Shown here: positions 37,316 to 49,656 of the stretch, piece after piece
Position numbering within the stretch: position 1 is the stretch's first letter
Layout of the letters: the number at the start of each line of letters is the position of its first letter
NCBI GenBank assembly: GCA_013399305.1
Contig: VXAI01000118.1
Span: forward strand, 812,694 to 876,693
Reading direction: 5' to 3'
Source of the DNA: Rostratula benghalensis
Lineage: Eukaryota > Chordata > Aves > Charadriiformes > Rostratulidae
Length of the DNA stretch: 64,000 nucleotides
The notes under the pieces: generated by a model
What the model was told of the DNA's origin: nothing
Database searches by the model: none
Seen by the model: only the letters and a program-made list of their open reading frames with translations
Program-made: the position numbers and the translations under genes

Positions 37316-40300
37316 TTTCAGAAATACAAGTTCAGCTCATGGCTTCATAATATTCTGCCTCCCACCACTCCCTCCCTTTATTCAAATGAAAGGCTTTTTC
37401 TCTGCCTGGGGACAGGATTTGCAAAAGATTTCCATGGTGGCCATTGTCTTCAGAGAGCAGCCTTAGGTCAGTGTTTCCTTTGGGCTTTTGAAAAATCCCT
37501 TCTCCATCTGCACAAAACACTATGAAAATCAGGGAAGATGCTGTTCCTGCACTGTTTTTCTTCAAGACTATACATTTTTGTGGTTGGCAAACCAGGAGGA
37601 CTTTTCCCCTCCTCTCTGAGCACCAGGTAATGCCTACTGCATTAACAGGAACGGAGATACTCTGCAGCAAACGTACTGAGCCCACTCATTCACCCAGCGC
37701 TGGGCTATGAATGTGCACTGCCCTTTGGCAGGCTCGCCAGAAGCCCGTGAGGCTGATTTTAGAATAACTTGCTTATCAGTTAGCTGCTTCTAAAGAGAAC
37801 TCCAACACTGGGAATTAGTAATGGGTGATGCCATTTGTATCTTTCAGGAGGAGAATGAGAGAGGAATTAACAGCACCGGGATACCACCAAGTATTGTGAT
37901 GCTAATTTTTCATCTAAAGGGTCAGAGGGCTTCAGGCATTGTGAAAAGGAGTCTTTCTGTTCTCCCTGGCCCTCCCACTCAGCAGTGGAAGCTGAGTACG
38001 TGTCAGTGCTGGGAGAACTGTGAAGCCACAGTCCTTTCACAGAATCTCTGAACCTTCCCTGCCTCCTCTCAGCACGAGATTTACAATGTGGACACCAAAC
38101 CATGCTCACCTCTACTCATTTTGGTGAGGTCAGATATGGCTAGAGCCACTGTATCACGATGATGCCCATGCACAGCCTGGGTGCCCAGACGCATCCTGGG
38201 AAGAGCAGAACACTGGCCCTGTTCCTTCTTGGGAGAGCTGCCCACAGTGACCATGACCTTCTGGAGCAAACTCTACACTAAAGGTTTAGTGTAAAGGTTC
38301 AGTGGCTACTGATAACTGGTAGCCTTCAAACATAGCCTGAGATGAGCAAGCTGGCACAGCAGCGAGGCAGAGAGTAACTATCACAGGAAATTTACCCATT
38401 GGGCATAACATATATTGGGCCTCTAAAATAAATGTATTATGGGAAGAGAGGAGCAGCAGGGAAGGAAGACAGACTGCACACAGCAGAGAGGTCCATCCAA
38501 AACCCTTTCATGCTGGATGTGCCTTGAGGAAAATCAGTTTACATGAGAAGCTTCAGGCACAGTCAATGGCTTATGTGAACAATAGTCCAGATGCTCAGTC
38601 ACTGAAATGAAAGCCTTTATCAGTCAGCACCCTTGAGACACAGGCAGCTGAGCAGTTTAGGCCTTAGACACTGAGAACCCCTAGCATATGGGGAGGCCAG
38701 TCTCTTCTTTTTTAACCCCTATCCAGCCTAAAAGATTGGGGCATGAAAGGGAGTCGCTGCTGAACTGCCAGGGCAGGTGGCAACTGTGGGCAACTGTAGG
38801 GAGAGATAATCCCTCAGGACCTGCATGGAGCAAAGTCTCCCCGTTCCCCAGCATGGGTGGCAAGGCAGGCAGTACAACGGGATGAAGGTTCCAGTGTGAG
38901 CTTACTGCTGATCATCCCTGCTGCTCTGCCCACTTGCACAATCATGCTGCTGCCTGGGGACTTCAGCTCGGGGCTTTTCCATCCAACAGCCATGGAAAAT
39001 GAAGTTGTCAAAGCAATAGAGCAGGCAGGTGGGACCAGGTAACTGAAAACATCTCAGGCTCTTCTCCAGGTCGGCCTCTTTGGCTGGGCATAAATTTTTT
39101 TTTGAAGTCAATGTGAGAAGGAATCATTCTTGTTCAAAAGCATTTTGTAGTACAGTCCTCCCCATTTCCTCCACCATCCCAGGAGGCAGCAAGGACAGCA
39201 GCAGGCAGGGGGTGTAGTGCATGGGGCCCATCTGTTTGGATTTATTGGACTTGGTACTTGCTCTTCACCAGGTGGCAAGGGTACCTCCCCCTTACCTCTG
39301 GGATGGGTGAAAACTGGTCCTGTTTGGGAGGGCTGGATGCAGGATGGGAAAGGGGTGGGCAGGAGATGAGGCTGGAAAGGAAGACTGGTTTTGGAGAGGC
39401 AGGATGGATGCAGGAAAAGGTCTGTCAAAGTCCAAGGCTGGGCAAAGCAGGGGGTCAATCTGGTGCTGAGAAGCAGCAGCTGGGGGAGAAGCCTGCAGAG
39501 GCAGGGAAAGGTAGAGACACAGGCATCGTGTAGTTTGGAATTAAACCTTTGAGATACCTTTGAGTCAACCCATCCAGATCCCAGCAATGCCCATGAAAGC
39601 CTCACCCTTTAGGGTCAGCATTGCCGAGTCCCATCGGTGTGCGTGCTGGAAGGGGTCACCCTCTAACCACACTTGCAATTACTGCTGGTGAGAAGTGAAT
39701 TTTTTGCACTTAACTAAGGCCCTATTTAGATTATATGAATCAGATCTGATAAATGATTCCAAATTAATTTGGGCAACAGCCTCTGTTTGAAAAGTCCAGT
39801 TAATGAGAGAGTGCTGTATCCAGAGGGTGATGGGTGGGTGGAGGAGGGGGCTGTGCCATGCACAATGGTCTCTCAGTGTCATATTCTGCAAAGACAGGAT
39901 TTTTATTTATTTTTCTCCTTTTTCATTCTGGGATGACACAAAGGAGGAGAAAATAACTCCTTTTCTACCCCCAAACTGGAAATGAATGTCGCAGCTGTGC
40001 AAGCAGCACCCGCCCCGATTTGCCTGAGAGAAAGGCCCCAGTTAAATGAGGGGAGGCTCCCAGCAGCCAGCAAATTATATTACAGGCGAAAAGAGATTCG
40101 AGCCTCTCATGTTGGATGCTGGTTCGTTTATTGAGCAGTATTAACCCTTCTGCCTGCTGCTTTGTTTGCTGGCTTAAAGACAGCCCCAGAGGGGGGTTTG
40201 CTGTGACCTCTCCCCGGCCCAGCTTCCCCATGTGGGTCAGAGGGGCACCCATGGTCCCCCAATAACCCCGGCATCTGCTGCACTGCCTCACTGGGGGATT

Positions 40301-42549
40301 GAGCCTTAACACTGTATGGCCAGCTCCCACGTGCCCTACATTGGTAATTAGCTTTCCAAGGACAGAACTGGGACCAGCTGAAAGTGAAGGAAGATTCATT
40401 ACCAGTAGGGGGTGGGGAAGGGGTTTCTTTCCATTACCAACCATGCTGGCTTCCCATAGGATCTTTCTTTTGAGTTTTATTTTTCTAAGAGGTAAGCTGA
40501 GCTATGGAGATAATTTGTCTCCTGATACTTTCAGCTCTGTCTTTGACCTACAAAGGGGCATGAGATGCAATGCTTAAGGATTTGTGGGATGATTCAGTGG
40601 ATACTAGAATTTCTGTGGGGGAAAGTTTAAAAGAGGTGAATTGTTGCTGATGGGTGGATAGCAGCTGAAGGCTGGGATCTGGGATCCTGGGCTGGAGAAG
40701 AACCTCCCAATTTCCCACATCCCAGATAAAAAACAAGAACTGGGCAAGAAGAAAAGAAAAAGAGTTAATAACTGCACTAAAAATAGAAACAACATAAATG
40801 CTTACAAATGAAAATAAATTAGGATGTTCTGTAGTTTAAAAAAAATGAATGCAGATATTGAGAAGTAAAATGTAGAGAGGCATGCATTATGGAAATAAAC
40901 AGAATGAGTCAGGGTTAAAAATAGGTAAATATTGAGAGCATGCAATGTTTAACATTTACTGATTATAAGAGCAGGAAGGGATTCAGATCCAAGCCACAGT
41001 GAAAAAAAAAAAAAAGGCATTTTAAGGAAGAGCAAATCTTCCCCCCCCTTCCCCCCCAATTAAGCAGCTTTAGCTCCAGAAAGAGACAGTCAATGACTAG
41101 AAAACATGCAAGAACAAGGAAAGTGAAGTTACTAAATGAGATGAAAGATCAGGCTTATTTGGAGTCAGACTTCATTGTTACTTGAATTAGTAGGATACAT
41201 TCAAATTTTAGGTCAGCTTCTTATGCTTTTGTTTTCCACTTTATTCTCCTTGGAGAGTAGTTATGCAAGTCAGTGTAAGGGTAATGGCTTTCAGACTCTG
41301 AAGCAGGCATTTGCCATCCTCCAGGGGCTGAGATGCTGTGTCCTGTCCCTCCTGCCTCTCCACAGCCTGAGTCTATCTGGTTGTTGCCTAAGAGGATCTT
41401 CTGGACTGTGAGCTGTTCAGAGCTCTTCCTATTTGCCTGTACAGCCTCCAAGCTGCAACTGGAACAGCAAATCATAAGAATTACTGGTTTGAGACAGCAA
41501 ACTTCTCCTCTGTGCAAGTTAACGTGTCCACTTGGATTCAGAGAATGCAATTACATAGCTGTCTACAATGAGGCGGGTTGATGCTCATATTGGAAATTGG
41601 GGAAAACCACAATAACAGGGATGAATTCAAGAAAATTGTTCTGATTTTTGATTTATGAAAGCGACAACAGCATTCTTCATCTGTCACTCACTTCAGGGAT
41701 CCTGAGCCTTTTACAGTATTCTGTATTGTATATGAGGGATTAAAGAGCTTTTCCACTGTACAGAAGATTCTTTTTCAATTCTATTTAAAGAAGGAAAATA
41801 AATAAAATTCAACTGCACCTTGTTTTACAGGAACTGAGTGGGACATGTTGAGATAGTCTCTGCTGTGATTTATGTGCACCAATCCTATCTGAGGGGGAGT
41901 ACAAAGAACACTTGCCAAGAAGAGTGTGTGGCACATCTGCATCTTTCCTCATTACTGATCCCATGGGCAGAGTGGTTTTGTCATTAGCCTCCTTAGCTTC
42001 GTAGCCTCTGGCTCAGGACTGGCATCAGGCAGGCAGGGACAATGCAAGGCAGGGGCATGATCCCCCCTCCATGGTCACTCCAGGCCACTCATCCAGCTGG
42101 GCCTAGGGGAAACCTCTCAGGGCATCACAAGGCCCAATCCACCATGTGACAAAATATGACCTTCATTGCACAGAACCAGCCTCCTTGTTTTGTGTGTGAC
42201 AGAACAGAATATTTTCTAGATAGGAAGCAGATGGAGGACTCCCAAAAAGGAGTCCCTTATCACCAGTAGGCAAGTATAACACACCAGAAGAAATTTCTTG
42301 CTCCTTCTTATTACCACAAGTTTGAGCAATATGTTAAACAGTGAATTAAAGAAAACCTTAATGCCTGTCTGTGGCCTAAAACTTCTAAGGACATGGAAGC
42401 AATTACTCAGATGAAAATCAGAGTTTTCTCCTGGGTCTTACAGGGATGCAACAGCCTGGCAAGGATTGAGAGATCACAGCTGCACTGGCTCCCCTACAAG
42501 CCCATGGTACTCAGCATCTTACAGCAATTCCCCAGCATGCTGACTGACT
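37316..42549. other. Intergenic sequence
   Basis: No gene or recent repeat was recognised. C-runs lie at 41041-41057 and an A-run near 41001-41013. The stretch at 39985-40200 is locally GC-richer and non-repetitive, with E-box-like sites. No motif identifies it further. Confidence 0.5.
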
Positions 42550-42815
42550 GACTGATAGGACGAATTTTAAACTGGAAGAGGGGAGGTTTAGATTATATAT
42601 TAGGAAGAAGTTATTTGCTGTGAGGGTGGTGAAGCACTGGAACAGGTTGCCCAGAGAAGCTGTGGCTGCCCCATCCCTGGAGGTGTTCAAGGCCAGGCTG
42701 GATGGGGCTTTGAGCAACCTGGTCTGGTGGGAGATGTCCCTACCCATGGCAGGGGATTGGAATTGGATGTTATGGTCCCTTCCAACTCTAACCATTCTAT
42801 GGTGCTATGTTTCTA
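42550..42815 (+). mobile_element. CR1 LINE 3' fragment
   Basis: The standard CR1 3' end: TTTTAAACTGGAAGAGGGGA, GAGGGTGGTGAAGCACTGGA, ACAGGTTGCCCAGAGAAGCT, GGTCCCTTCCAACTC, then CATTCTATGGTGCTATG. It is 5'-truncated and close to the copy at 49408-49656, so both probably belong to one subfamily. Confidence 0.94.
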
Positions 42816-45800
42816 TATCCTGGCCCATGACCCCAAAATAATCACAAGCAGTTGTATTGCATGCACTAGGAACGCCACAAGAAGTACATCTAGAGCACCA
42901 ATGGCCCTTGTTTCTATTAGTCAAACCAACATACCAATGTTTTCCCCACAAAATCAGAGTGAGGGGATTAGATATTCAGGCAAGGCTCCTGTTAGTTTCC
43001 CCCATCTTCCTACACTGAAGTGGGGCACATTTTCTTTTAGTGGCTCTAGATTATTCATGATAGGACAGTCTTGGAGGAGCACTGGGGAAGGTCAGGCCCT
43101 TTTTAGGCTCAATGTAATGAGAATTATCATGGAGGGACTCAGTCGTTCTCCAGCACAAAAAGATGAGTTGGCTTGTCTGACAGGAAAAATATGGGAGTTT
43201 TCCTAGAGCAACAGAATAATTCCCATTTTTAACTCAGTTATTCACATGCTTTTTTTGAATACTAAGGGAATTTACATGGCATAGTACCCATGGTCCCAGT
43301 CCCTCATTTGCAGCATCGCAGCAATAAGAGGAGCTGAAGTCTGTAGAAACATGGGTCCTGTTTTTAGATAAATGCTGCCATACATGAAACCAATCACGTT
43401 GTGAGCTGTACTGGGCTGGCACGTTTCCATCAAATGGCTATACTTCTCTGACTTACACTTTTGGGGTCATCCAGGAAACCCTAGTGGAGATACCAAACCA
43501 AAAGGCCCAAAGGAGAAAAAAACAAAAGGTCAGGCAAGACTCTGTGTTATCCCATTAATATGTGTGGTTGCCCTCTTTCCAGACTCTAGATCATCCTCGC
43601 TCCACTCTCATGCAGCGTGAGAAAGTGGCTTGTCCCCAGGCCTCTGGAGAATATGGGGTTGGAAGGAAAAAGAAAAGTAAGGATGCATGGGCTGATTGGA
43701 TTCAAAAGCTGAGGTCAGTGTTTGTCTTGAATTCAGCTCTGTCTCCAAGACTGCTAGCAGGCTGTCCTGCACAGTTTCTGCCTTGGCTGGTAGAGAAGAG
43801 AGTGTTTAGAGGGAGGGAGATGTGTTATTTTTTCCACGGAGATATGATCCAGGCTGCCTGGCTCAGCCACGCTGTCGTTCCTTTATGCCTGACATGAAAC
43901 AAGCAGAGACTATCTCAGGACAAGCAGGCAGCTCCACCATCCAGCTCCAACGCTGCTGCTGCAAACCCTGCTGGAATTTGCAACCCTGGCCCCTGTTGTG
44001 TCTGAAGAGAGTGAACATTGGCAGCCTTCTCCTGGCTGCTACCACTTTGTTAACCAGGCAGTGCCAGCTTGAAGCCAGAGCTTCTGTTAGGAGAAGGAAC
44101 AGAGAAAATACGGTGAGAAACTTGCATAAGGGAGAGGGCACAAACCCAGTATATTTATGTTCCCTTATCACCTTGGCCAAAAATTTGCAATGCAACAAGC
44201 TGGCATTTCTGTGGTTTGGAGGCAGGAGGTTCAGAGAGTATCTCTGTTGTTTCCCACCTTGGCAAAAGGTCCTCACCAGCACCATCCCCTGAGCTGACCA
44301 CCTTTTTCTGTGCTGGCAGTTTGCTTCTATCACAACATGATGTGCTTTCTGGGGTGAGGAAAGAGGTCCTTTGCTTATCTTCCTTCTCTAGCTGAGGGAT
44401 GCCCTGTGCAGCTGGACTGTACAGGATTGCTGGGGTCTGTTCAATAGCTCATCTCCCTTCCTCACCATAACATCATGTTGTTGCTGTGTCTTTATATTTG
44501 TGCATGTTTCCCTGGAGCCACTGCCTTCACTGCCTGTTTCTGTTGACTACACAAGTCCACTCTGTTGGCTACCAGATCCCATTTTGGTCTCAGAAACAGC
44601 TCTGTGTGGCTGTGATTCACATGGATTCACCTGTCACCCCCAGAGACAGGGATACACGTGGCAAGGAATGCAGTCACCTAGCCCCTGCCCTGGCATTTCA
44701 TCTACCACACACATTGAGAAACTCCACTCCCAGTCCCTTCACCCATCAACACCTGGTTACAACAAAACAGTCCAAGCCAGAGATATGGATGATTCAGCCT
44801 TTTGCAGATATCTAAATTGTGAAATCAGGGTGATTTTGTGCTATACATGAAGCAATGAGCAAGAGCATCTGTGGAGGGAGAGGTAGTACCTGTCATGAAC
44901 ATCACTCCTACAGCAGGGAAAAAAACAATGTCTTTTCAGGGAGTTTTACATTTTGAAACCCAGATCTAAAATGCATGTTCATGTGTGTCTATTTCTGCCA
45001 TTAATGAAGATGTCAGAGGATGCCAATTAATGTCATCGATTTGGACTTTTCTCTGGAGGAGGCAAAAACTGGGAAGTCATTATAGCCCACCCTTCTGGTG
45101 TCATTCAACCTGCCGAACCACATTATGTCTGGGTAGCTCAACATAAACACCGCTGAGTCAAACCAGAGATTATATTTGGTCTCTAAAAAGTCTGTCTCAT
45201 TTTCTAATTTTGTGACATGAGCTACACTGATGCATAAGTGGGAAGCAAATATGATGAGTATATAAACAAAATAGGGAATATGAGTCAGATCCAGCACTGA
45301 AGTCCCTGGAAAAAAGCCATGTATGCTCAGAATTGTGACTATGGGGATCAGCAAGTTTTGGTGGGCCTTGTGCTGGGAATATGGCTAGTAGAAAAGAAGA
45401 CCTGAGGTCTTGTGGTTGGTCTCAGGCTGGTGTGATCGCTAGAAGGCAGCTTTGCCCTGCAGCACTTTGTGTCTAGCATACAGAAAGAAGGACGAGAAAT
45501 ATGTCACCTTTTCAAAATCTAACACTGGCCTTTTTATCTTCTCCTACAAAATGCCCTTTGTGGAACATGCAGTCACGAGCCTCCCTAATTGGCTTGATCT
45601 CAAAGATAAAGATTTCCTTTCTGGAATCAGTTGGCAAATAGACTCCTGGATATGCTCCTCTAATTTGGACAAGCCACCCTTCCCTTTTCTCAAGTTATTT
45701 GGGATGTAAGTTTTCCTACTTAGCCTTGAGGGTTTTAATAGCTTTTAGAGGCTAGCTCTTCTGAAGAAGTTATAGGGCACTGTAATTAAGAGGAGATATT

Positions 45801-46382
45801 ACCCAGTAAGAACTAAAGCCAGATCCCACTCTTGTCTTCAGTCCAGCTAATGACCAACCACTGCCCTTAGTCATGCCTACAGGAAGGAAGTCCCACTGTC
45901 TGGAAACTGGCAGACCAGGGGGCCAGAGTTCACAGTGGGGAGAGCATCATTGGCAAATTGATCAAATTTTCTTGGCTTCCTACTGGAAATTACAAATGAA
46001 ACTTTTGAATGTTGGTACCGATTGGTCAGTTCTGCTCCTTGACACTTCTTTTTCCTTTCGTTTTTTAACAGTCTTGGGTTTTGGCAGCTGTTACTATTGC
46101 AAGAATTACTGAATAACAATTTTTTTATCTAAACAACTGATCAGGACAATTTAATTGGTGCTAATTCTGTAGGTCTATATATAATATATTTGTCATGCCT
46201 TTGCCCCTTTGAATGAACACAGCTAGAGCTGCATAGTTTTTTTGATAACAACTGCACATGAGTTCAAATTAGATTAAATAAAGCTGGCTCAGACTTTTTT
46301 CCCATGTTGATCCATTGGTGTCAGTCCTGACCACCTAGATGTAATTTGTTCAGGAGCATTATTTCAGGCATCTCATCAATAA
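42816..46382. other. Intergenic sequence
   Basis: No gene was recognised. The minus-strand ORF at 45013-45354 (113 codons) is hydrophobic but matches nothing I know. Confidence 0.5.
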
Positions 46383-47021
46383 ATGTCATCATTTTCTGTT
46401 AATACGTTTGTTCTTAATGACAAAAAGTCTGCTATCAGAGATAGACTAGACCACCAAGCTGAATGGGTCAAATGCATAAGCCAGTCAGTTGTGCAGGAAA
46501 ACAGCATATTTAAAGGGTCGTATATGAGTAACTACAACATTCAAACCCCAGTGGCTATCAAACATGACCCCTGTGATATAGGAGCATTTTGTCCCCTCTT
46601 TGACTTGAGAAATGTGATAAAAGGTAAAAAGGCATTTGAACCAGACTCCAGCTCATCCCTGAGTCAAGAGATGCCTCTGGACAGCAGATCTCCTTCCATG
46701 CCAGGTGTGTGGGAAGCAAAAACTAAATATTGTCAATTATTTCATTGCCTTTGTGATATAGGAGCATTTTGTCCCCTCTTTGACTTGAGAAATGTGATAA
46801 AAGGTAAAAAGGCATTTGAACCAGACTCCAGCTCATCCCTGAGTCAAGAGATGCCTCTGGACAGCAGATCTCCTTCCATGCCAGGTGTGTGGGAAGCAAA
46901 AACTAAATATGGTCAATTATTTCATTGCCTTTGTGCACTGGGGCCTGAACCTCATGAAGCATGTTTCAAGGAGCATATTGGGACCTCTTGCCCACCACTG
47001 CTACCCTTGAGACATTGTTGA
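46383..47021 (+). CDS. Unexplained 212-codon ORF, probably not a gene
   Basis: The longest ORF in the right-hand 40 kb that is not a retroelement. It starts MSSFSVNTFVLNDKKSAIRD and ends in TGA at 47019-47021. Its start context is weak (T at -3). Codons 64-123 and 124-183 are two copies of one 60-residue unit, because an exact 180-bp tandem duplication preserved the frame. Without the second copy the ORF would be about 152 codons. There is no signal peptide, membrane segment or known domain, only a Ser-rich patch in each unit (DSSSSLSQEM). No clear splice sites support it as an exon. Most likely it is a chance ORF lengthened by the duplication. Confidence 0.12.
   Translation: MSSFSVNTFVLNDKKSAIRDRLDHQAEWVKCISQSVVQENSIFKGSYMSNYNIQTPVAIKHDPCDIGAFCPLFDLRNVIKGKKAFEPDSSSSLSQEMPLDSRSPSMPGVWEAKTKYCQLFHCLCDIGAFCPLFDLRNVIKGKKAFEPDSSSSLSQEMPLDSRSPSMPGVWEAKTKYGQLFHCLCALGPEPHEACFKEHIGTSCPPLLPLRHC
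46572..46931 (+). repeat. 180-bp tandem duplication, 179/180 identical
   Basis: Copy 1 is 46572-46751 and copy 2 is 46752-46931, head to tail. By eye they differ at one base only (T at 46731, G at 46911). A four-base start of a third unit (TGTG) follows at 46932. Such identity means a recent event or an assembly artefact. Confidence 0.97.
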
Positions 47022-47702
47022 ACTTAATTGCAGAGGAGTCTAAGCAGACATTGAGTCCATCAGCTACTTCTCCTGGCTCAGTGTACAGTCCTTTTATACT
47101 GTTCTTTTATTAGTTTGTGGCTGTTGCTATCTCTCCTGTGAACACTGCTGCTCTGGTATGAAACTGCTATCAGCAGTGACAGTTGTGATTACTTTCTTCG
47201 CTCTTTTTTTTATTATTTGTATTACTCCACTATTTATTCACCTGTCATGGCTTACTGATATAATATTGACCTCTGTTTTGGGTCAAGTCTGACTGCCTTT
47301 AGTCCTTCTCCACGATTGTCACAATTTGTCTTAAGCCAGACTTGAAATGTATAATGGAAGCTGAAATACTTCTTCGAGACCAATGTTGCTGTGTTTGTCT
47401 TATTCCACAGAATAAATTAGAAGAAGAAAATAATCACCAAAACCCAGAGACAACACAATTCCTCTGGTAGAACATCTGAAGCTAAGCAACTAAAAAAACT
47501 AACACAGATGTCCCTGAAAAAATTCCAATTTCCTTTGTTTAACTTAACCCTACAATGCAAAGAGTTGGAAATGGATGTTCTTCTTGAGTTCCATGGAAGA
47601 AGTTCTAGTCAGAGGCTAGAAGGTCCTCTGTGTACCCTGTAGAGCCCATGCCATTATGTTACAACAGGAGTGTGGCAACTGAATCAGAGCTGCTCAAGGA
47701 TG
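47022..47702. other. Intergenic sequence
   Basis: AT-rich, with no recognised feature between the 180-bp duplication and the next CR1. Confidence 0.5.
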
Positions 47703-48238
47703 AATTCCAGATTACATCTGGAATACTGTGTCCAGTTCTGGGCCCCTCAGTTCAAGAAGGACAGGGAACTGCTTGAGAGAGTCCAGGGAAGGGCTACAAA
47801 GATGATGAAGGGAGTGGAACCTCTCCCATTCCAGGAAAGTCTGAGTGAGCTGTGTCTCTTTAGCTTGGAGAAGAGGAGACTGAGGGGTGACCTCATTAAT
47901 GTTTATAAATATGGAAAGGGTGAGTGTCAGGAGGATGGAGCCAGCCTCTTCTCAGTGACAGGCAATGATAGGACAAGGGGCAATGGGTGCAAGCTGGAAC
48001 ATAGGAGGTTCCACTTAAATGTGAGGAAAAACTGCTTCACAGTGAGGGTGACAGAACACTGGAACAGGCTGCCCAGAGAGGTTGTGGAGTCTCCTTCTCT
48101 GGAGACATTCAAAACCCACCTGGATGCATTTCTGTGTGACATGATCTAGGTGTTCCTGCTGTGGCAGGGGGATTGGACTGGATGATCTTTCAAGGTCCCT
48201 TCCAATCTCTCTCTCTGATAGTCTGTGATTCTGTGATG
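47703..48238 (+). mobile_element. CR1 LINE, ORF2 C-terminus still open
   Basis: The best preserved CR1 in the window, about 535 bases. One uninterrupted frame up to 48149 encodes the end of ORF2: [60 protein letters not shown] and [20 protein letters not shown]. It is followed by GGTCCCTTCCAATC and a GATTCTGTGATG end. The element lacks ORF1, the endonuclease and most of the reverse transcriptase, so it is dead. The intact tail suggests a younger copy than its neighbours. Confidence 0.96.
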
Positions 48239-49407
48239 AAGACGATGGACATGGGGTGGGACTGCTGCGGACGAGGATGCTTCATGATCCTGCTCTTCCA
48301 TTGGTCTCTCTTCACAAAAATGTGCAAAGAAATTAGATAAGAAATCCTAAGAAGGAAAACGAAAAAATGACCTAAGCAGCAAGGAACAAAGAGAAAGATA
48401 AGAGGAGGAAGCTAGACTTGCAAAACTGGAATTGTGTGTTATAAAGCACGGGGGAAGAGAGAGACTCAATGAGAGATTATAAACACTTCGCAGCAGCAGC
48501 AGTGAAGAAGGGGATTAGTCACACCCAGAGAAGACAGTAAAACAAAAAGAAAAAAAGATGCTGAGGAAGGGTTGGTTCTGCAGCTCTTTACTACCAGCTG
48601 TGGACTACCTGGGAATAGAACAGCATGATGGAGTCCTGTCCAGACTGTCAGGGATGAGAAGAGCCAGTGTCCAGCTCAGCCCAGTGGTGCTCCAGGCAGT
48701 TCTCCTTGCTGTAGCAGTGCTGGCAGCGTGTGTGTCTCAGTCACTGCCTGGGAGCCACCAGAGACACAGGGACATTCTCTCTGTAATTGCATTCTGCATT
48801 GTAGAGAAAGCTGCCTCCCTCCCAATAAACCTGTGTGCCGTTGAGAGTGAACAGAGATAAAGGAGATTATCTACCTCCAATTTAGGGAATACAGAGTTAA
48901 CGGACTTCTCATATATACTCAGCAGGTAGGTTTACCCACTTTTTATTTACTACTGCATCATTTAAAACAATACCCTGCTACTCCCCAGGACATACCCTGG
49001 GCATTCTGCCCAGAGAGGACCAATCCTTCTGTCCCTTTATCTGCAGGACCACATGGGGATTTTGCCTTGGCCTGACTGTGCGTATCGGCTGTAAACAAAT
49101 CTATTGGTAGCCTGAGCAATTCTTTTTTTCCCTTTCTCTTTCTCTTTGTGAAATGAATATACCACAAGGTCCACATTGCAAGTAAACTCCAAAACCCAAA
49201 GATTTTATTGGCACCATTTTCTGCACTTCATTTGTAAATCAGTTTGGCAATGCTATTACAACTGTTGCAGCCAAAGACATTTCCTAGAAAAGGTTAGCAG
49301 TGTTTGTAACCATTTATTTGCACCCCATGAACATGCTGAGTTGGCCAGCACCATGTCATCTGACCTGAGTGAGGATGAAATTCACATGCAATAATGATAA
49401 TGGAGGG
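48239..49407. other. Intergenic sequence between CR1 copies
   Basis: No gene, RNA or repeat was recognised. Confidence 0.5.
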
Positions 49408-49656
49408 GTAATGGTTTTAAACTGAAAGAGGGGAGATTTAGATGAGGTGTCAGAAAGGAATTCTTTACTGTGAGGGTGGTGAGACTCTGAAACAAGTTGC
49501 CTGGAGAAGCTGTGGCTGCCCCATCCCTGGAGGTGTTCAAGGCCAGGCTGGATGGGGCTTTGGGCAACCTGGTCTAGTGGGAGGTGTCCCTGCCCATGGA
49601 AGGGGGTGGCACTGATTGGTCTTTAAAGTCCCTTCCAACCCAAAGTATTCTATGAA
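49408..49656 (+). mobile_element. CR1 LINE 3' fragment
   Basis: The CR1 3' end: TAATGGTTTTAAACTGAAAG, GAGGGTGGTGAGACTCTGAA, CTGCCCCATCCCTGGAGGTG, TCCCTTCCAACCCAAAGTAT, then TCTATGA. It is 5'-truncated at nearly the same point as the copy at 42550. Confidence 0.94.

Noticed and set aside
45013..45354. 113-codon hydrophobic minus-strand ORF
   Set aside because: AT-rich antisense reading gives hydrophobic residues by chance; no motif was recognised.
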